Assembly: GCF_014596465.1 (NCBI RefSeq)
Contig: NZ_MECK01000605.1
Coordinates: 1-42,200, forward strand
Direction of reading: 5' to 3'
Source: Streptomyces sp. CBMA123
Lineage (GTDB): Bacteria; Actinomycetota; Actinomycetes; Streptomycetales; Streptomycetaceae
DNA length: 42,200 nt
The notes below the pieces were generated by a model. The model did not search any database. It saw only the letters and a list, made by a program, of their open reading frames with translations, and had not been told where the DNA came from. This document shows, in pieces, positions 18,768 through 28,168 of this stretch (positions are counted from its first letter, which is position 1; every line of letters begins with the position of its first letter). Made by a program: the position numbers and the translations under genes.

Positions 18768-20409
18768 GGATCTCCTCGAACACGCCGTCCAGCGAGCCGC
18801 CGCCGTCGAACAGCTTGCCGCCGCTCACGTCCGCGATGCCCTGCAGCTGGCTCACCGCCGCCTCGCCGAACTTGATCGGGAACACCGGGATCGTCTTCTC
18901 CGCCGACGGCAGCCCGTCGTGGAAGCGCTTGAAGTCGGCGTCGGTCGGGCCCTCGTTGCTCTCCCCGTCGGTCATCAGCACGATCGAGGTGAAGCGGTCG
19001 TCACCGGCCGCCTTCTGCTGGTCCTCGATCACCCGGTACGCCTGCTCCAGCGAGCCGTACAGCGCCGTGCCGCCCTCGGCCCGCAGGGACTGGACGTCGG
19101 AGTTGATCGACGCCAGCTCCGCCTCCGGGCCCGGCTGGCTGCCCGAGGCCGGGACGACGTGGGTCTTCGTCCACTTCACCTGCGAGGCGAAGGAGATCAG
19201 CGTGACCTGCTCGCGGTCCCGGAACCGGCGCAGCCCGCGGGTGTCGTCGGCGCCGGTCAGCCGGCCCAGCGCCGTCTTCAGCGAGTTCAGCCGGCTGCCG
19301 TCCATCGAGCCCGAGGTGTCCAGCACGTACACCGTCCGGGACGGGCGGCGCAGTTCGTTCTGGTACGAGGCCAGCAGGCCGTCCGCCACCGCCCTGGTCC
19401 CCGGGGACGGCAGCTCGCGCCGGCGGTCGGTGGGCAGGCCCGCGGCCGGGGCCACGCCCGCCGTCACCGGGCGGCGCAGCGTCAGCTCGGAGATGCGTTT
19501 CTGCACGTCCTCCTTCAGCAGGTAGCCGGCCAGCCGCTGGAAGGAGTCGCGTTCGCTCGGCCGTGCCGAGGACAGCAACGACAGCGGGTAGTCCGCCGAC
19601 ACCACGCCGTCCACCGGGCGCACCACCGTCAGCCGCTGCTCCGGCGGCAGGGTCCTGTTCAGCGACAGCAGCACCGACTCGTAGTTCACCAGGGCGCCGA
19701 CCTTGCCCGGCTCGGCCCGGGTGTACGCCTGCGCCAGCCAGCCGGAGGAGCCGGAGGTCAGCTTCTGGCCGGTGAAGAACTGCTTCAGCTGCGGCGTCGC
19801 CTTCTGCACGTCCGCCTCGGTCAGCGCCGCCCCCGCCCCGGAGAACGCCGAGGCCACCGCGACCAGGGTGGAGAAGCCCGAGTTGGAGCGCGAGGGGTCG
19901 GACATCCCGTACGACAGCTTCCCGGCCGCGGCCGCGTCGCCGATCTGCGCCCAGGTGACCTTCGAACCATCGCCCCAGCCGAGGTCGTTGAGGACGGAGG
20001 ACCGCACCCCGACCGCCACCGGGGAGACCATCACCGGGGTCTCCGACAGCACCTTGGACCGGCCGGCCTGGTCGAGCCGCAGGTACTGGTCGGACGGGAA
20101 CCAGATCGCGTCGTACTTGCCGTCCGCCCGGCCGGTGGAGACGGTGTCGGCGCCGTCCAGGGTGCCGCTGAAGGCGAGCTGCACCGTCACCCCGGTCGCC
20201 TTCCGGGCGTCGTCCAGCACCGGTTGGAGGTCCTGGAGTTCACTGCCGGCCAGGACGCGCAGCACCCCCGGGGTGGGGGTGTCGGCGATCGCCCCGGTCG
20301 GGTTCGGGCGCGGTGCCGGGGCGGACGAGGAGGTGCAGGCGGAGGCCGCCGCGAGCACGGCCGCCAACCCGGCCGCCGCCCAGCCGCGGTACTTCGTCCG
20401 GACGTTCAC
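18754..20409 (-). CDS. Lipoprotein with solute-binding and von Willebrand A domains (551 aa)
   Basis: Residues 1-24 are a lipoprotein signal with the acceptor at C25 (AASACTSS). Residues 45-330 resemble a type 2 periplasmic binding protein (LRVLAGSELQDLQPVLDDARKATG, IWFPSDQYLRL). Residues 358-545 are a vWA domain with an intact metal site: D364-T-S-G-S-M, a central Thr in AEGGTALYGSL, and MTDGESNEGP. This fusion occurs in Streptomyces near tellurite or toxic-anion resistance genes, which are absent here. The GTG start overlaps the stop of the gene before it by 4 nt (GTGA). No ABC permease or ATPase is nearby, so it is probably not a transporter part; ligand sensing or surface adhesion is more likely, but unproven. 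Confidence 0.88.
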   Translation of the reverse strand: MNVRTKYRGWAAAGLAAVLAAASACTSSSAPAPRPNPTGAIADTPTPGVLRVLAGSELQDLQPVLDDARKATGVTVQLAFSGTLDGADTVSTGRADGKYDAIWFPSDQYLRLDQAGRSKVLSETPVMVSPVAVGVRSSVLNDLGWGDGSKVTWAQIGDAAAAGKLSYGMSDPSRSNSGFSTLVAVASAFSGAGAALTEADVQKATPQLKQFFTGQKLTSGSSGWLAQAYTRAEPGKVGALVNYESVLLSLNRTLPPEQRLTVVRPVDGVVSADYPLSLLSSARPSERDSFQRLAGYLLKEDVQKRISELTLRRPVTAGVAPAAGLPTDRRRELPSPGTRAVADGLLASYQNELRRPSRTVYVLDTSGSMDGSRLNSLKTALGRLTGADDTRGLRRFRDREQVTLISFASQVKWTKTHVVPASGSQPGPEAELASINSDVQSLRAEGGTALYGSLEQAYRVIEDQQKAAGDDRFTSIVLMTDGESNEGPTDADFKRFHDGLPSAEKTIPVFPIKFGEAAVSQLQGIADVSGGKLFDGGGSLDGVFEEIRGYQ

Positions 20410-21500
20410 TGATGGCCCCCCTTGGCCGCGGCGGTCAGTTTGAGCAGGTTGTCCAACGACGGCACGGTCGCCTGCTTCACCTTCGCCGCGTTCAGGTCCT
20501 GGGCGAAGACCGGCTGTCTGATGCCCTTCACCTGCGCGGCGAAGGCCTCGCTGCGGGCCTGCGGACGGAAGCCGAACCTGACCTCCAGGTTGCGCAGCGT
20601 CTCGTCGTTCTGGAGCAGGCCGGCGAGCTTCCGGCCGTTGTCGGTGCGGGCGACGATGGTGTGGTCCGAGTACGCCGTGGTGTCCGGGTACATCACCACC
20701 ATGTCCCCGGTGGACTGGCCCTGCACCGCCATCGAGGCGACCTGGGACTCGTAGCCGAAGATCAGCGGATTGCCGACGCCCGCCTGGAAGTCCCGGAACG
20801 GCTCGTCACTGCTGCTCTTCTGACCGCCCTGCAGGGCGGTCGCCTGGTGCAGCACCTGCCGGGCGGCGTCGACGCCCGCATCGTCCGAGACCACCAGGTG
20901 GTTGTTCAGGATGTACGACAGCAGGGCGACGTACAGGGCGCCCGAGGAGGAGCTCTCCGGGTCGGTGGTGGTGACGAACAGCGGGCCGGCCAGCTCGCCG
21001 TGGCCCTGGGTGTCCTTGAGGTCCTGCCATTTGCGGTTCTGCTTCAGGGCGTTGACGTACTCGTCCATCCTGAACGTCCAGACGTCCGAACCGTCCTTCG
21101 TGGCCAGGTCGTTCGTCCTGAGGATGTTCGCCACGTCCGCGTGGGTGACGATCACCAGCGGCGAGTAGAACGGCACCAGCGGCGAGTCCTGCTGCCCCCA
21201 GTTGCGCTGGATCTCACGGGCCGGCGCGGTGCTCGCCGGGAACGCGAAGTCCAGGCCGGAACTACTCTTCGCCTGCTCGCTCATCGTCCACGAGCCGGTG
21301 GAGTCGGCGTGCACCTCCAGGCCCTGCTTCGCCAACTCCTCCTTCACCTCAGGGCTTTCGAAGAACGCCCGCTTCTCCGAACCGATCAGCCCGGTGACCG
21401 TGACCGTCTTCCGGTCCGGCTCGTCGTCCGGGACCAGCGCGTACGTCACCCCGCCCAGCAGGGCCAGGGCCGCGAGTACCCCCAGAGCGCGTCGTCTCAT
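20406..21500 (-). CDS. Membrane-anchored type 2 solute-binding-like protein (364 aa)
   Basis: The N-terminus (residues 4-23) is a single hydrophobic anchor without a lipobox. Residues 33-350 look like an extracellular solute-binding domain (VTGLIGSEKRAFFESPEVKEEL, LDFAFPAS, VPFYSPLVIVTH, VMYPDTTAYSDHT). It is the first gene of a three-gene unit that continues with the SBP-vWA lipoprotein through a GTGA overlap. GGGGAGG precedes ATG 21500. A 13-bp hairpin lies in the leader and a PHO box about 96-113 nt upstream of the start, so induction by phosphate limitation through PhoP is likely. The ligand is unknown; phosphate itself is not indicated because PstS motifs are absent. Confidence 0.88.
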   Translation of the reverse strand: MRRRALGVLAALALLGGVTYALVPDDEPDRKTVTVTGLIGSEKRAFFESPEVKEELAKQGLEVHADSTGSWTMSEQAKSSSGLDFAFPASTAPAREIQRNWGQQDSPLVPFYSPLVIVTHADVANILRTNDLATKDGSDVWTFRMDEYVNALKQNRKWQDLKDTQGHGELAGPLFVTTTDPESSSSGALYVALLSYILNNHLVVSDDAGVDAARQVLHQATALQGGQKSSSDEPFRDFQAGVGNPLIFGYESQVASMAVQGQSTGDMVVMYPDTTAYSDHTIVARTDNGRKLAGLLQNDETLRNLEVRFGFRPQARSEAFAAQVKGIRQPVFAQDLNAAKVKQATVPSLDNLLKLTAAAKGGHQ

Positions 21501-21525
21501 CGCGAGCGCCTCCCCCTCGTCGCTG

Positions 21526-21558
21526 CGTCACCCCCGGGTGCGTCACCCGGGGGTGACG
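21526..21558 (-). promoter_or_regulatory. Perfect inverted repeat in the leader of the SBP/vWA operon
   Basis: Arms of 13 bp (21526-21538 CGTCACCCCCGGG and 21546-21558) flank 7 nt, 26-58 nt upstream of the first start codon. It could be a repressor operator or an attenuating hairpin in the mRNA leader. Confidence 0.6.
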
Positions 21559-21595
21559 AGCGTCCCGCCGGGGAGGGAGCACGGACGGAAGGCAC

Positions 21596-21613
21596 GGTGA
21601 ACCAGGGGTGAAC
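21596..21613 (-). promoter_or_regulatory. PHO box (PhoP-binding direct repeats)
   Basis: On the minus strand GTTCACCCCTGGTTCACC contains two exact GTTCACC units with 11-nt periodicity, the canonical Streptomyces PHO box. It reads toward the SBP/vWA operon (start 96 nt away). pyk lies on the other side, 170 nt away and in the opposite direction. Confidence 0.75.
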
Positions 21614-21770
21614 ACCGCTTCACGGAATCGCATCGGCCGGGGATCCCGTACGTGCCGCCGGAACGACCCTCGCACACCGGTCCGAGGATGCGTCAGATTG
21701 TTCAACTCGCCTTACGACAAAGGTCATCCCGCAGCCCGGACCCGCGTCGTGGTTACGCGCCGGTAATGCC

Positions 21771-21783
21771 TACCCTCAGCAGT
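21771..21783 (+). promoter_or_regulatory. -10 element for a leaderless pyk transcript
   Basis: TACCCT (21771-21776) fits the TAnnnT -10 form and lies exactly 7 nt before ATG 21784, which would place the transcription start at the initiation codon. No Shine-Dalgarno sequence precedes the ATG. No good -35 hexamer is visible. Confidence 0.45.
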
Positions 21784-23214
21784 ATGCGCCGAGCAAAAAT
21801 CGTCTGCACCCTCGGGCCTGCCACCGACTCGTACGACCAGATCAAGACCCTGGTCGACGCCGGGATGGACGTCGCCCGATTCAACCTCAGCCACGGCACC
21901 CACGCCGAGCACGAGGAACGCTACCGTCGCGTCCGCAAGGCCGCCGACGAAACCGGCCGGAGCGTCGGCGTCCTCGCCGACCTTCAAGGCCCGAAGATCC
22001 GGCTCGACACCTTCGCCCACGGACCCGTACTCCTTGAACGCGGCGACGAGTTCACCATCTCCACCGACAACGGCGTCGTGGGGGACAAGGACATCTGCGG
22101 CACCACCTACGCCGGACTCGCCGGCGACGTCAGCCGCGGCGAACGCATCCTCGTCGACGACGGCCGCGTCACCCTGGAGGTCGTCTCCGTCGACGGAGCC
22201 CGGGTGCGATGTCTCGTCATCGAAGGCGGACTCGTCTCCGACCACAAGGGCCTCAACCTCCCCGGCGTCGCCGTCTCCGTCCCCGCGCTCAGCGACAAGG
22301 ACGTCGCCGACCTGCGCTGGGCGCTGCGCACCGGGGCCGACCTGATCGCGCTCTCCTTCGTCCGCACCGGGCGCGACATCGAGGACGTGCACCGGGTGAT
22401 GGCCGAGGAAGGACGGTACGCCCCGGTCATCGCCAAGATCGAGAAGCCGCAGGCGGTCGAGAACCTGGACTCCATCGTGGACGCCTTCGACGGCATCATG
22501 GTGGCCCGCGGGGACCTGGGCGTGGAGATGCCCCTCGAACAGGTCCCGCTCGTCCAGAAGCGCGCGATCAAACTGGCCAGGCGCAACGCCAAACCGGTCA
22601 TCGTGGCGACCCAGATGCTCGACTCGATGATCAACGCCTCCCGGCCCACGCGTGCGGAGGCCTCCGACGTCGCCAACGCGGTGCTCGACGGGACGGACGC
22701 GGTGATGCTCTCCGGGGAGACCTCGGTCGGCAAGTTCCCGGTCGAGACGGTCAAGACCATGGGCCGGATCATCGAAGCCGCCGAGAACGACATCCTGGCC
22801 GCCGGACTGCCCCCGCTCACCACCGGCAGCAAGCCGCGGACCCAGGGCGGCGCCGTCGCCCGCGCGGCCGCCGAGATCGGCGACTTCCTGCACGCCAAGT
22901 ACCTCGTCGCCTTCACCCAGTCCGGCGACACCGCCCGCCGGCTCACCCGCTACCGCTCACCCATCCCGGTGCTCGCCTTCACCTACGAACCCGCCGTGCG
23001 CAGCCAACTCGCCCTCACCTGGGGCGTCGAGACCTTCCTCGGCCCGTTCGCCCCGACCACCGACCAGATGGTCGAACAGGTCGACGCGGCCCTGCTCTCG
23101 CTCGGCCGCTGCCAGAAGGGCGACATCGTCGTCATCACCGCCGGCTCACCCCCCGGCCTGGCCGGCTCCACCAACCTCGTCCGCGTCCACCACGTGGGGG
23201 CCCTGGACGACTGA
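21784..23214 (+). CDS. pyk: Pyruvate kinase (476 aa)
   Basis: Pyk converts phosphoenolpyruvate and ADP to pyruvate and ATP, the last step of glycolysis. The protein starts MRRAKIVCTLGPATD, has the substrate loop FNLSHG near residue 36, the B domain at about 70-165, the catalytic lysine segment VIAKIEKPQAV near 218, the signature MVARGDLGVEMP near 239, and the C-terminal effector domain (340-475). Length and start fit Streptomyces homologues. ATG 21766 is in frame but would add MPTLSS without a ribosome site; the leaderless start at 21784 is preferred. A 17-bp terminator hairpin follows. Confidence 0.97.
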   Translation: MRRAKIVCTLGPATDSYDQIKTLVDAGMDVARFNLSHGTHAEHEERYRRVRKAADETGRSVGVLADLQGPKIRLDTFAHGPVLLERGDEFTISTDNGVVGDKDICGTTYAGLAGDVSRGERILVDDGRVTLEVVSVDGARVRCLVIEGGLVSDHKGLNLPGVAVSVPALSDKDVADLRWALRTGADLIALSFVRTGRDIEDVHRVMAEEGRYAPVIAKIEKPQAVENLDSIVDAFDGIMVARGDLGVEMPLEQVPLVQKRAIKLARRNAKPVIVATQMLDSMINASRPTRAEASDVANAVLDGTDAVMLSGETSVGKFPVETVKTMGRIIEAAENDILAAGLPPLTTGSKPRTQGGAVARAAAEIGDFLHAKYLVAFTQSGDTARRLTRYRSPIPVLAFTYEPAVRSQLALTWGVETFLGPFAPTTDQMVEQVDAALLSLGRCQKGDIVVITAGSPPGLAGSTNLVRVHHVGALDD

Positions 23215-23223
23215 CGCTCTTCG

Positions 23224-23260
23224 GGCGGTGCGGCCCTTCCGACGGGAGGGCCGTGCCGCC
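23224..23260. terminator. Bidirectional terminator after pyk
   Basis: A 17-bp stem (23224-23240 with 23244-23260), including three G-U pairs, closes a GAC loop 10 nt after the pyk stop. It also sits directly next to the stop of the convergent remnant gene. Confidence 0.8.
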
Positions 23261-23261
23261 G

Positions 23262-23681
23262 TCAGTGCTTGGGGCCGATGTGGGCGTCCATCAGGGCGAC
23301 GGAGTCCTTGCGGGCGATGGAGATGTTGGCCTGGCCGGTGGGGCGGGGGATCGAGGCCTTCCACTGGACGCCGACGGCGTCGAGGGTGGCGGTGAATAGG
23401 GCGATGATGTCGGTCGAGGTGTCATCGGGCATCAGGATGTGGCCGTCGCCGAGGTAGAGGCCCAGGAGATACGCGTAGGCAGGGCGGTTCAGCTGGTCGC
23501 CGAAGCACTGCGCGCACGTGGAGCGCTTACGGCCGGGGAGCTTGCTGTGCTTGCCGAGGTCCCGGTGCTTCCACCAGGCGACCGTGCCTTGTGGGACACC
23601 GAGACGCCGCGCGACCTCGGCGTTGGCAACACCTCGGCGGAGGAGACGGACGGCTTCTTCGCGAATGGATCGAACTGCCAT
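23262..23681 (-). pseudogene. Internally deleted HTH/LAGLIDADG-like protein (139 aa)
   Basis: Residues 4-40 form a resolvase-like helix-turn-helix (IREEAVRLL...EVARRLGVPQGTVAWW). A CxxC knuckle (C56, C59) follows, and YLLGLYLGDGHI (71-82) is the first LAGLIDADG-like motif. In Streptomyces this family is about 240 aa and has a second such motif (LRGLIHSDG) in the middle; here residue 83 continues directly with the C-terminal part (DIIALFTATLDAVGVQW, IARKDSVALMDAHIG). About 95 residues are missing in frame. No Shine-Dalgarno sequence precedes ATG 23681. The family commonly sits next to tRNA genes, as here. Nuclease activity is unlikely with one motif left. Confidence 0.65.
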
Positions 23682-23800
23682 ACGGGTGATCTTGGGCACC
23701 TTGCGCCGAACGCGTGGCCGAACGGGGTTGTTCTCACCCGAACTAATGAAGATCGCCAAGCGTCAGGCTGGCCTAAGTGACTTTGGAATCGAAGGAAAAG

Positions 23801-23873
23801 TACCCCGGGTGGGATTCGAACCCACGCTGTATGGTGTTTGAGACCATTGCCTCTTCCGCTGGGCTACCGGGGC
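23801..23873 (-). tRNA. tRNA with CAA anticodon (leucine by code), class I body
   Basis: Reading the minus strand, the 73-nt sequence folds as a full cloverleaf. The acceptor GCCCCGG pairs with CCGGGGT (G1-U72 wobble), the D-arm is short, the anticodon stem ATGGT/ACCAT surrounds loop CTCAAAC, and the T-arm GTGGG-TTCGAAT-CCCAC is perfect. Standard numbering fits from 1 to A73 without gaps, putting CAA at 34-36. The variable loop is 5 nt (ACAGC), whereas leucine tRNAs are class II with a long variable arm. CCA is not encoded. It lies 100 nt upstream of and opposite to the ANTAR regulator. Confidence 0.88.
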
Positions 23874-23973
23874 GCCCACAGTTTCGAAGGTTGTGGCCCC
23901 GACCCTGCGAGTTCAAACATACCGTGTCTAGGTACCCTCGTGCATGCAGTACCCCGCCGGAACTAGGAGCCCC

Positions 23974-24633
23974 GTGAGCACCGCCGACGAGCAGGCACAG
24001 CCGCTTGAGACCGATTCGCCCCAGATCACCCGGATTGTGATCGCCGAGGACGAGGCGCTGATCCGCCTCGACCTGAAGGAGATGCTCGAGGAGGAGGGGT
24101 ACACCGTCGTCGGGGAAGCGGGGGACGGGGCGACGGCGGTGCGGTTGGTGGAGGAGCTGAAGCCGGATCTGGCGATCTTCGACGTGAAGATGCCGGTGCT
24201 GGACGGGCTCTCGGCCGCGGAGCAGATCCACGAGCAGCACCTGGCGCCGGTGCTGATGCTGACGGCGTTCTCGCAGCGGGAGCTGGTGGACCGCGCGCGG
24301 GACGCCGGGGCGATGGCGTACATCGTGAAGCCGTTCTCCAAGTCGGACCTGGTGCCGGCGATCGAGATGGCGGTGTCGCGGTACACCGAGATGCGGGAGC
24401 TGGAGAAGGAGATCGGGGATCTCACCCAGCGGCTGGAGACCCGGAAGCTGGTGGACCGCGCCAAGGGCGTGCTGCAGACCAAGTTCGGGCTGAACGAGCC
24501 GGCCGCGTTCCGGTGGATCCAGAAGACCTCGATGGACCGTCGGATGACGATGGCGGCGGTGGCCGAGGCGGTCATCGAGGAGGGCGAGGCCCAGGACCGC
24601 AAGAAGGCCGACGAGGCCGACAAGGCGGAGTAG
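23974..24633 (+). CDS. ANTAR-domain response regulator (219 aa)
   Basis: A two-component receiver (residues 18-135) with the phosphorylated D70 in AIFDVKMPVLDG, acidic pair EDE and K in IVKPFSK, joined to a C-terminal ANTAR domain (155-215, LVDRAKGVLQTKFGLNEPAAFRWIQKTSMD). ANTAR proteins bind paired hairpins in nascent RNA and prevent termination; the mycobacterial counterpart is PdtaR. No sensor kinase gene is adjacent. GTG 23974 is preferred because AGGAG lies 4 nt upstream; ATG 23944 would add ten residues without a clear ribosome site. The highly charged tail (EEGEAQDRKKADEADKAE) is common in Streptomyces members. Convergent with livF across a shared terminator. Confidence 0.95.
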   Translation: MSTADEQAQPLETDSPQITRIVIAEDEALIRLDLKEMLEEEGYTVVGEAGDGATAVRLVEELKPDLAIFDVKMPVLDGLSAAEQIHEQHLAPVLMLTAFSQRELVDRARDAGAMAYIVKPFSKSDLVPAIEMAVSRYTEMRELEKEIGDLTQRLETRKLVDRAKGVLQTKFGLNEPAAFRWIQKTSMDRRMTMAAVAEAVIEEGEAQDRKKADEADKAE

Positions 24634-24644
24634 GGAAGCGATGG

Positions 24645-24674
24645 GGAAGGGCCCGGCGGATGCCGGGCCCTTCC
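24645..24674. terminator. Bidirectional terminator between ANTAR regulator and liv operon
   Basis: Exact 13-bp arms (24645-24657 and 24662-24674) with a GGAT loop lie 12 nt after the regulator stop and 14 nt beyond the livF stop on the other strand. Confidence 0.88.
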
Positions 24675-24687
24675 TGCGTGGGGCGGG

Positions 24688-26227
<1,540 letters not shown>

Positions 26228-26231
<4 letters not shown>

Positions 26232-28168
26232 GCCCCTGCCTTGGTGAGTGCGCTCGGTTCGCCGGTGGACTGGGCGGGGACGGTGGCTTCGTGGAACTCC
26301 AGCTGCCGGCGCCGGTTGGGGATGAGGCCCTCGGGGCGCACGCGCATCAGGACGATGAGGGCGGCGCCGAAGGCGAGGAGCTGGTAGTCGGAGAGGAATT
26401 CGAGCTTCTTCGGGATGAGGAAGAGCAGGGTGGCGCCGGCCAGCGGGCCGCTGATGGTGCCCATGCCGCCGAGGATGACGGCGGCGAGCAGGAAGGCGGA
26501 GTTGGGCGGCAGGGCCTCGGCGAAGGTGTACTGGTCGGGGGTGACGGTGTAGCTGACGTGGGCCTGGACGGTGCCGGCCAGGCCGGCCAGGCAGGCGCCG
26601 AGGGCGAAGGCGAGCAGCTTGAGCCGGAAGCCGTTGATGCCCATGGCCTCGGCGGCGGTCTCGTCCTCGCGGATGGCGACCCAGGCGCGGCCGATGCGGG
26701 AGTTGCCGACCCGGGCGAAGATCAGCACGACCACGGCGGTGACCAGCAGCATCAGCAGGTAGTAGTTGGAGAAGCGGCCGAGTTCGATGCCGCCGATGGT
26801 GTGCGGCTTGCCGAGGTTGAAGCCGAGGATCTCCAGGTCGGGGATGCGCGGGATGCCGTTGGAGCCGTTGGTGACGTTGGGGCCGGTGGTGCCGTTGAGG
26901 CTCTGCATGGTGATGCGGAAGATCTCGCCGAAGCCGAGGGTGACGATGGCGAGGTAGTCGCCGCGCAGCCGCAGGGTGGGGGCGCCGATCAGCACGCCGA
27001 AGACCATGGAGGCGGCGGCGCCGGTGAGCATCGCGGCCCAGAACGGGAACTGGACGTGGATCGGCGAGGCGGGGGAGCCGGAGACCAGGGCGGCCGCGTA
27101 GGCGCCGACGCCGAGGAAGGCGACGTACCCGAGGTCGAGCAGGCCGGCCAGGCCGACGACGATGTTGAGGCCGAGGGCGACGGTGGCGAAGATCAGGATG
27201 TTGGTGGCGACCGAGGTGTACTGGTCGCCGTTCTGGGTGAACGGGAAGCTCGCGGCGGCGGCGAAGGCGGCGCCGGTGGTGATCGGGCGGTACTTGACGG
27301 TCAGTGCGCGCAGTCGGCCCAGCAGGCCGGACCTGGCGAACGCGGCGATGGTGGGGCCGGCGAGCAGCAGGTAGCCGATGAAGAGTTCGCCGTACTCGGT
27401 GTCGATGCCGAAGGTGATCGCGTACAGGCCGAGCCCGAAGGCCAGCACGATGAGCAGGACCTCGGCCCAGGACGGGAGTTCGCGCGGCGCGGGCAGCGGG
27501 CGGTCGATCTTCCCGAGCCGCAGCCCGCTGTTGGCGAGGTGGCCGAGCTGGAGCAGCAGGACGGCGCCGGCGGCGATGGCGATGGCCCCGGACAGGGCGG
27601 TCATCACCGGGGCGACGGGCTGGTCGCCGGGGATGGCGTGGGCGCCGAACCAGCCGATGGGGGCGGCGGGGACGAGCAGGAAGAGCCGCTTGTCGAGGAT
27701 CCGCAGCGGGACGGCGGTGCGCCGGTCGAGCGGGAGGCCGAGGGCGCCGAGCACGCCGAGCAGGCCGCCGGCGGCGAGCACCCAGCCGCCGGGTTCGAGG
27801 TTGGCGAGGCCGCCGAGTTCGACCGAGATGGCGGCGACGGAGTAGGCGGCGACGGCGAGGGCGCCGGTGGCGGCGTACAGGACGGCGTTGTCGCTGCGGC
27901 TGGGGGCGGCCCAGCGCAGGCCGGGGACGCCGCGACCGGCGAGCAGCAGGACGAGGGTGACGACGCCGGCGACGATCGCCAGCCACTGGAGGCCGGCCGG
28001 GGAGCCGGCGTAGGTGAGGTCGCCGGGGAAGTCGCTGGTCCAGGTCCAGGACATGGCGGCGGAGCCGGCGGTGAGGAGGGCGCCGAGGCCGGTGAGGGCG
28101 GTGGCGGCGGTGGCGGGCAGCGGGATGACCGGCGTGGTCTCGGTGCTGGTGGTGGTCATGGTGGTCAC
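26228..28168 (-). CDS. livM: Branched-chain amino acid permease LivM, long form (646 aa)
   Basis: A membrane permease with many helices. The C-terminal 350 residues contain the conserved LivM core (GLNIVVGLAGLLDLGYVAFLG, LRGDYLAIVTLGFGEIFR, GRAWVAIREDETAAEAMGIN, LAAVILGGMGTISGPLAGA). The N-terminal 280 residues hold additional hydrophobic segments absent from the shorter proteobacterial LivM; such long forms are usual in Streptomyces, where the extra part may have arisen by fusion. The GTG start overlaps livH by 4 nt; ATG 28159 three codons later is an alternative. It forms the channel together with LivH. Confidence 0.94.

Noticed and set aside
18754..21500. ABC uptake transporter operon
   Set aside because: Binding-type domains are present but there is no permease or ATPase; the vWA fusion points elsewhere.
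23262..23681. Active homing endonuclease or mobile intron
   Set aside because: Only one LAGLIDADG-like motif remains and no intron or intein boundaries are seen around the neighbouring tRNA.
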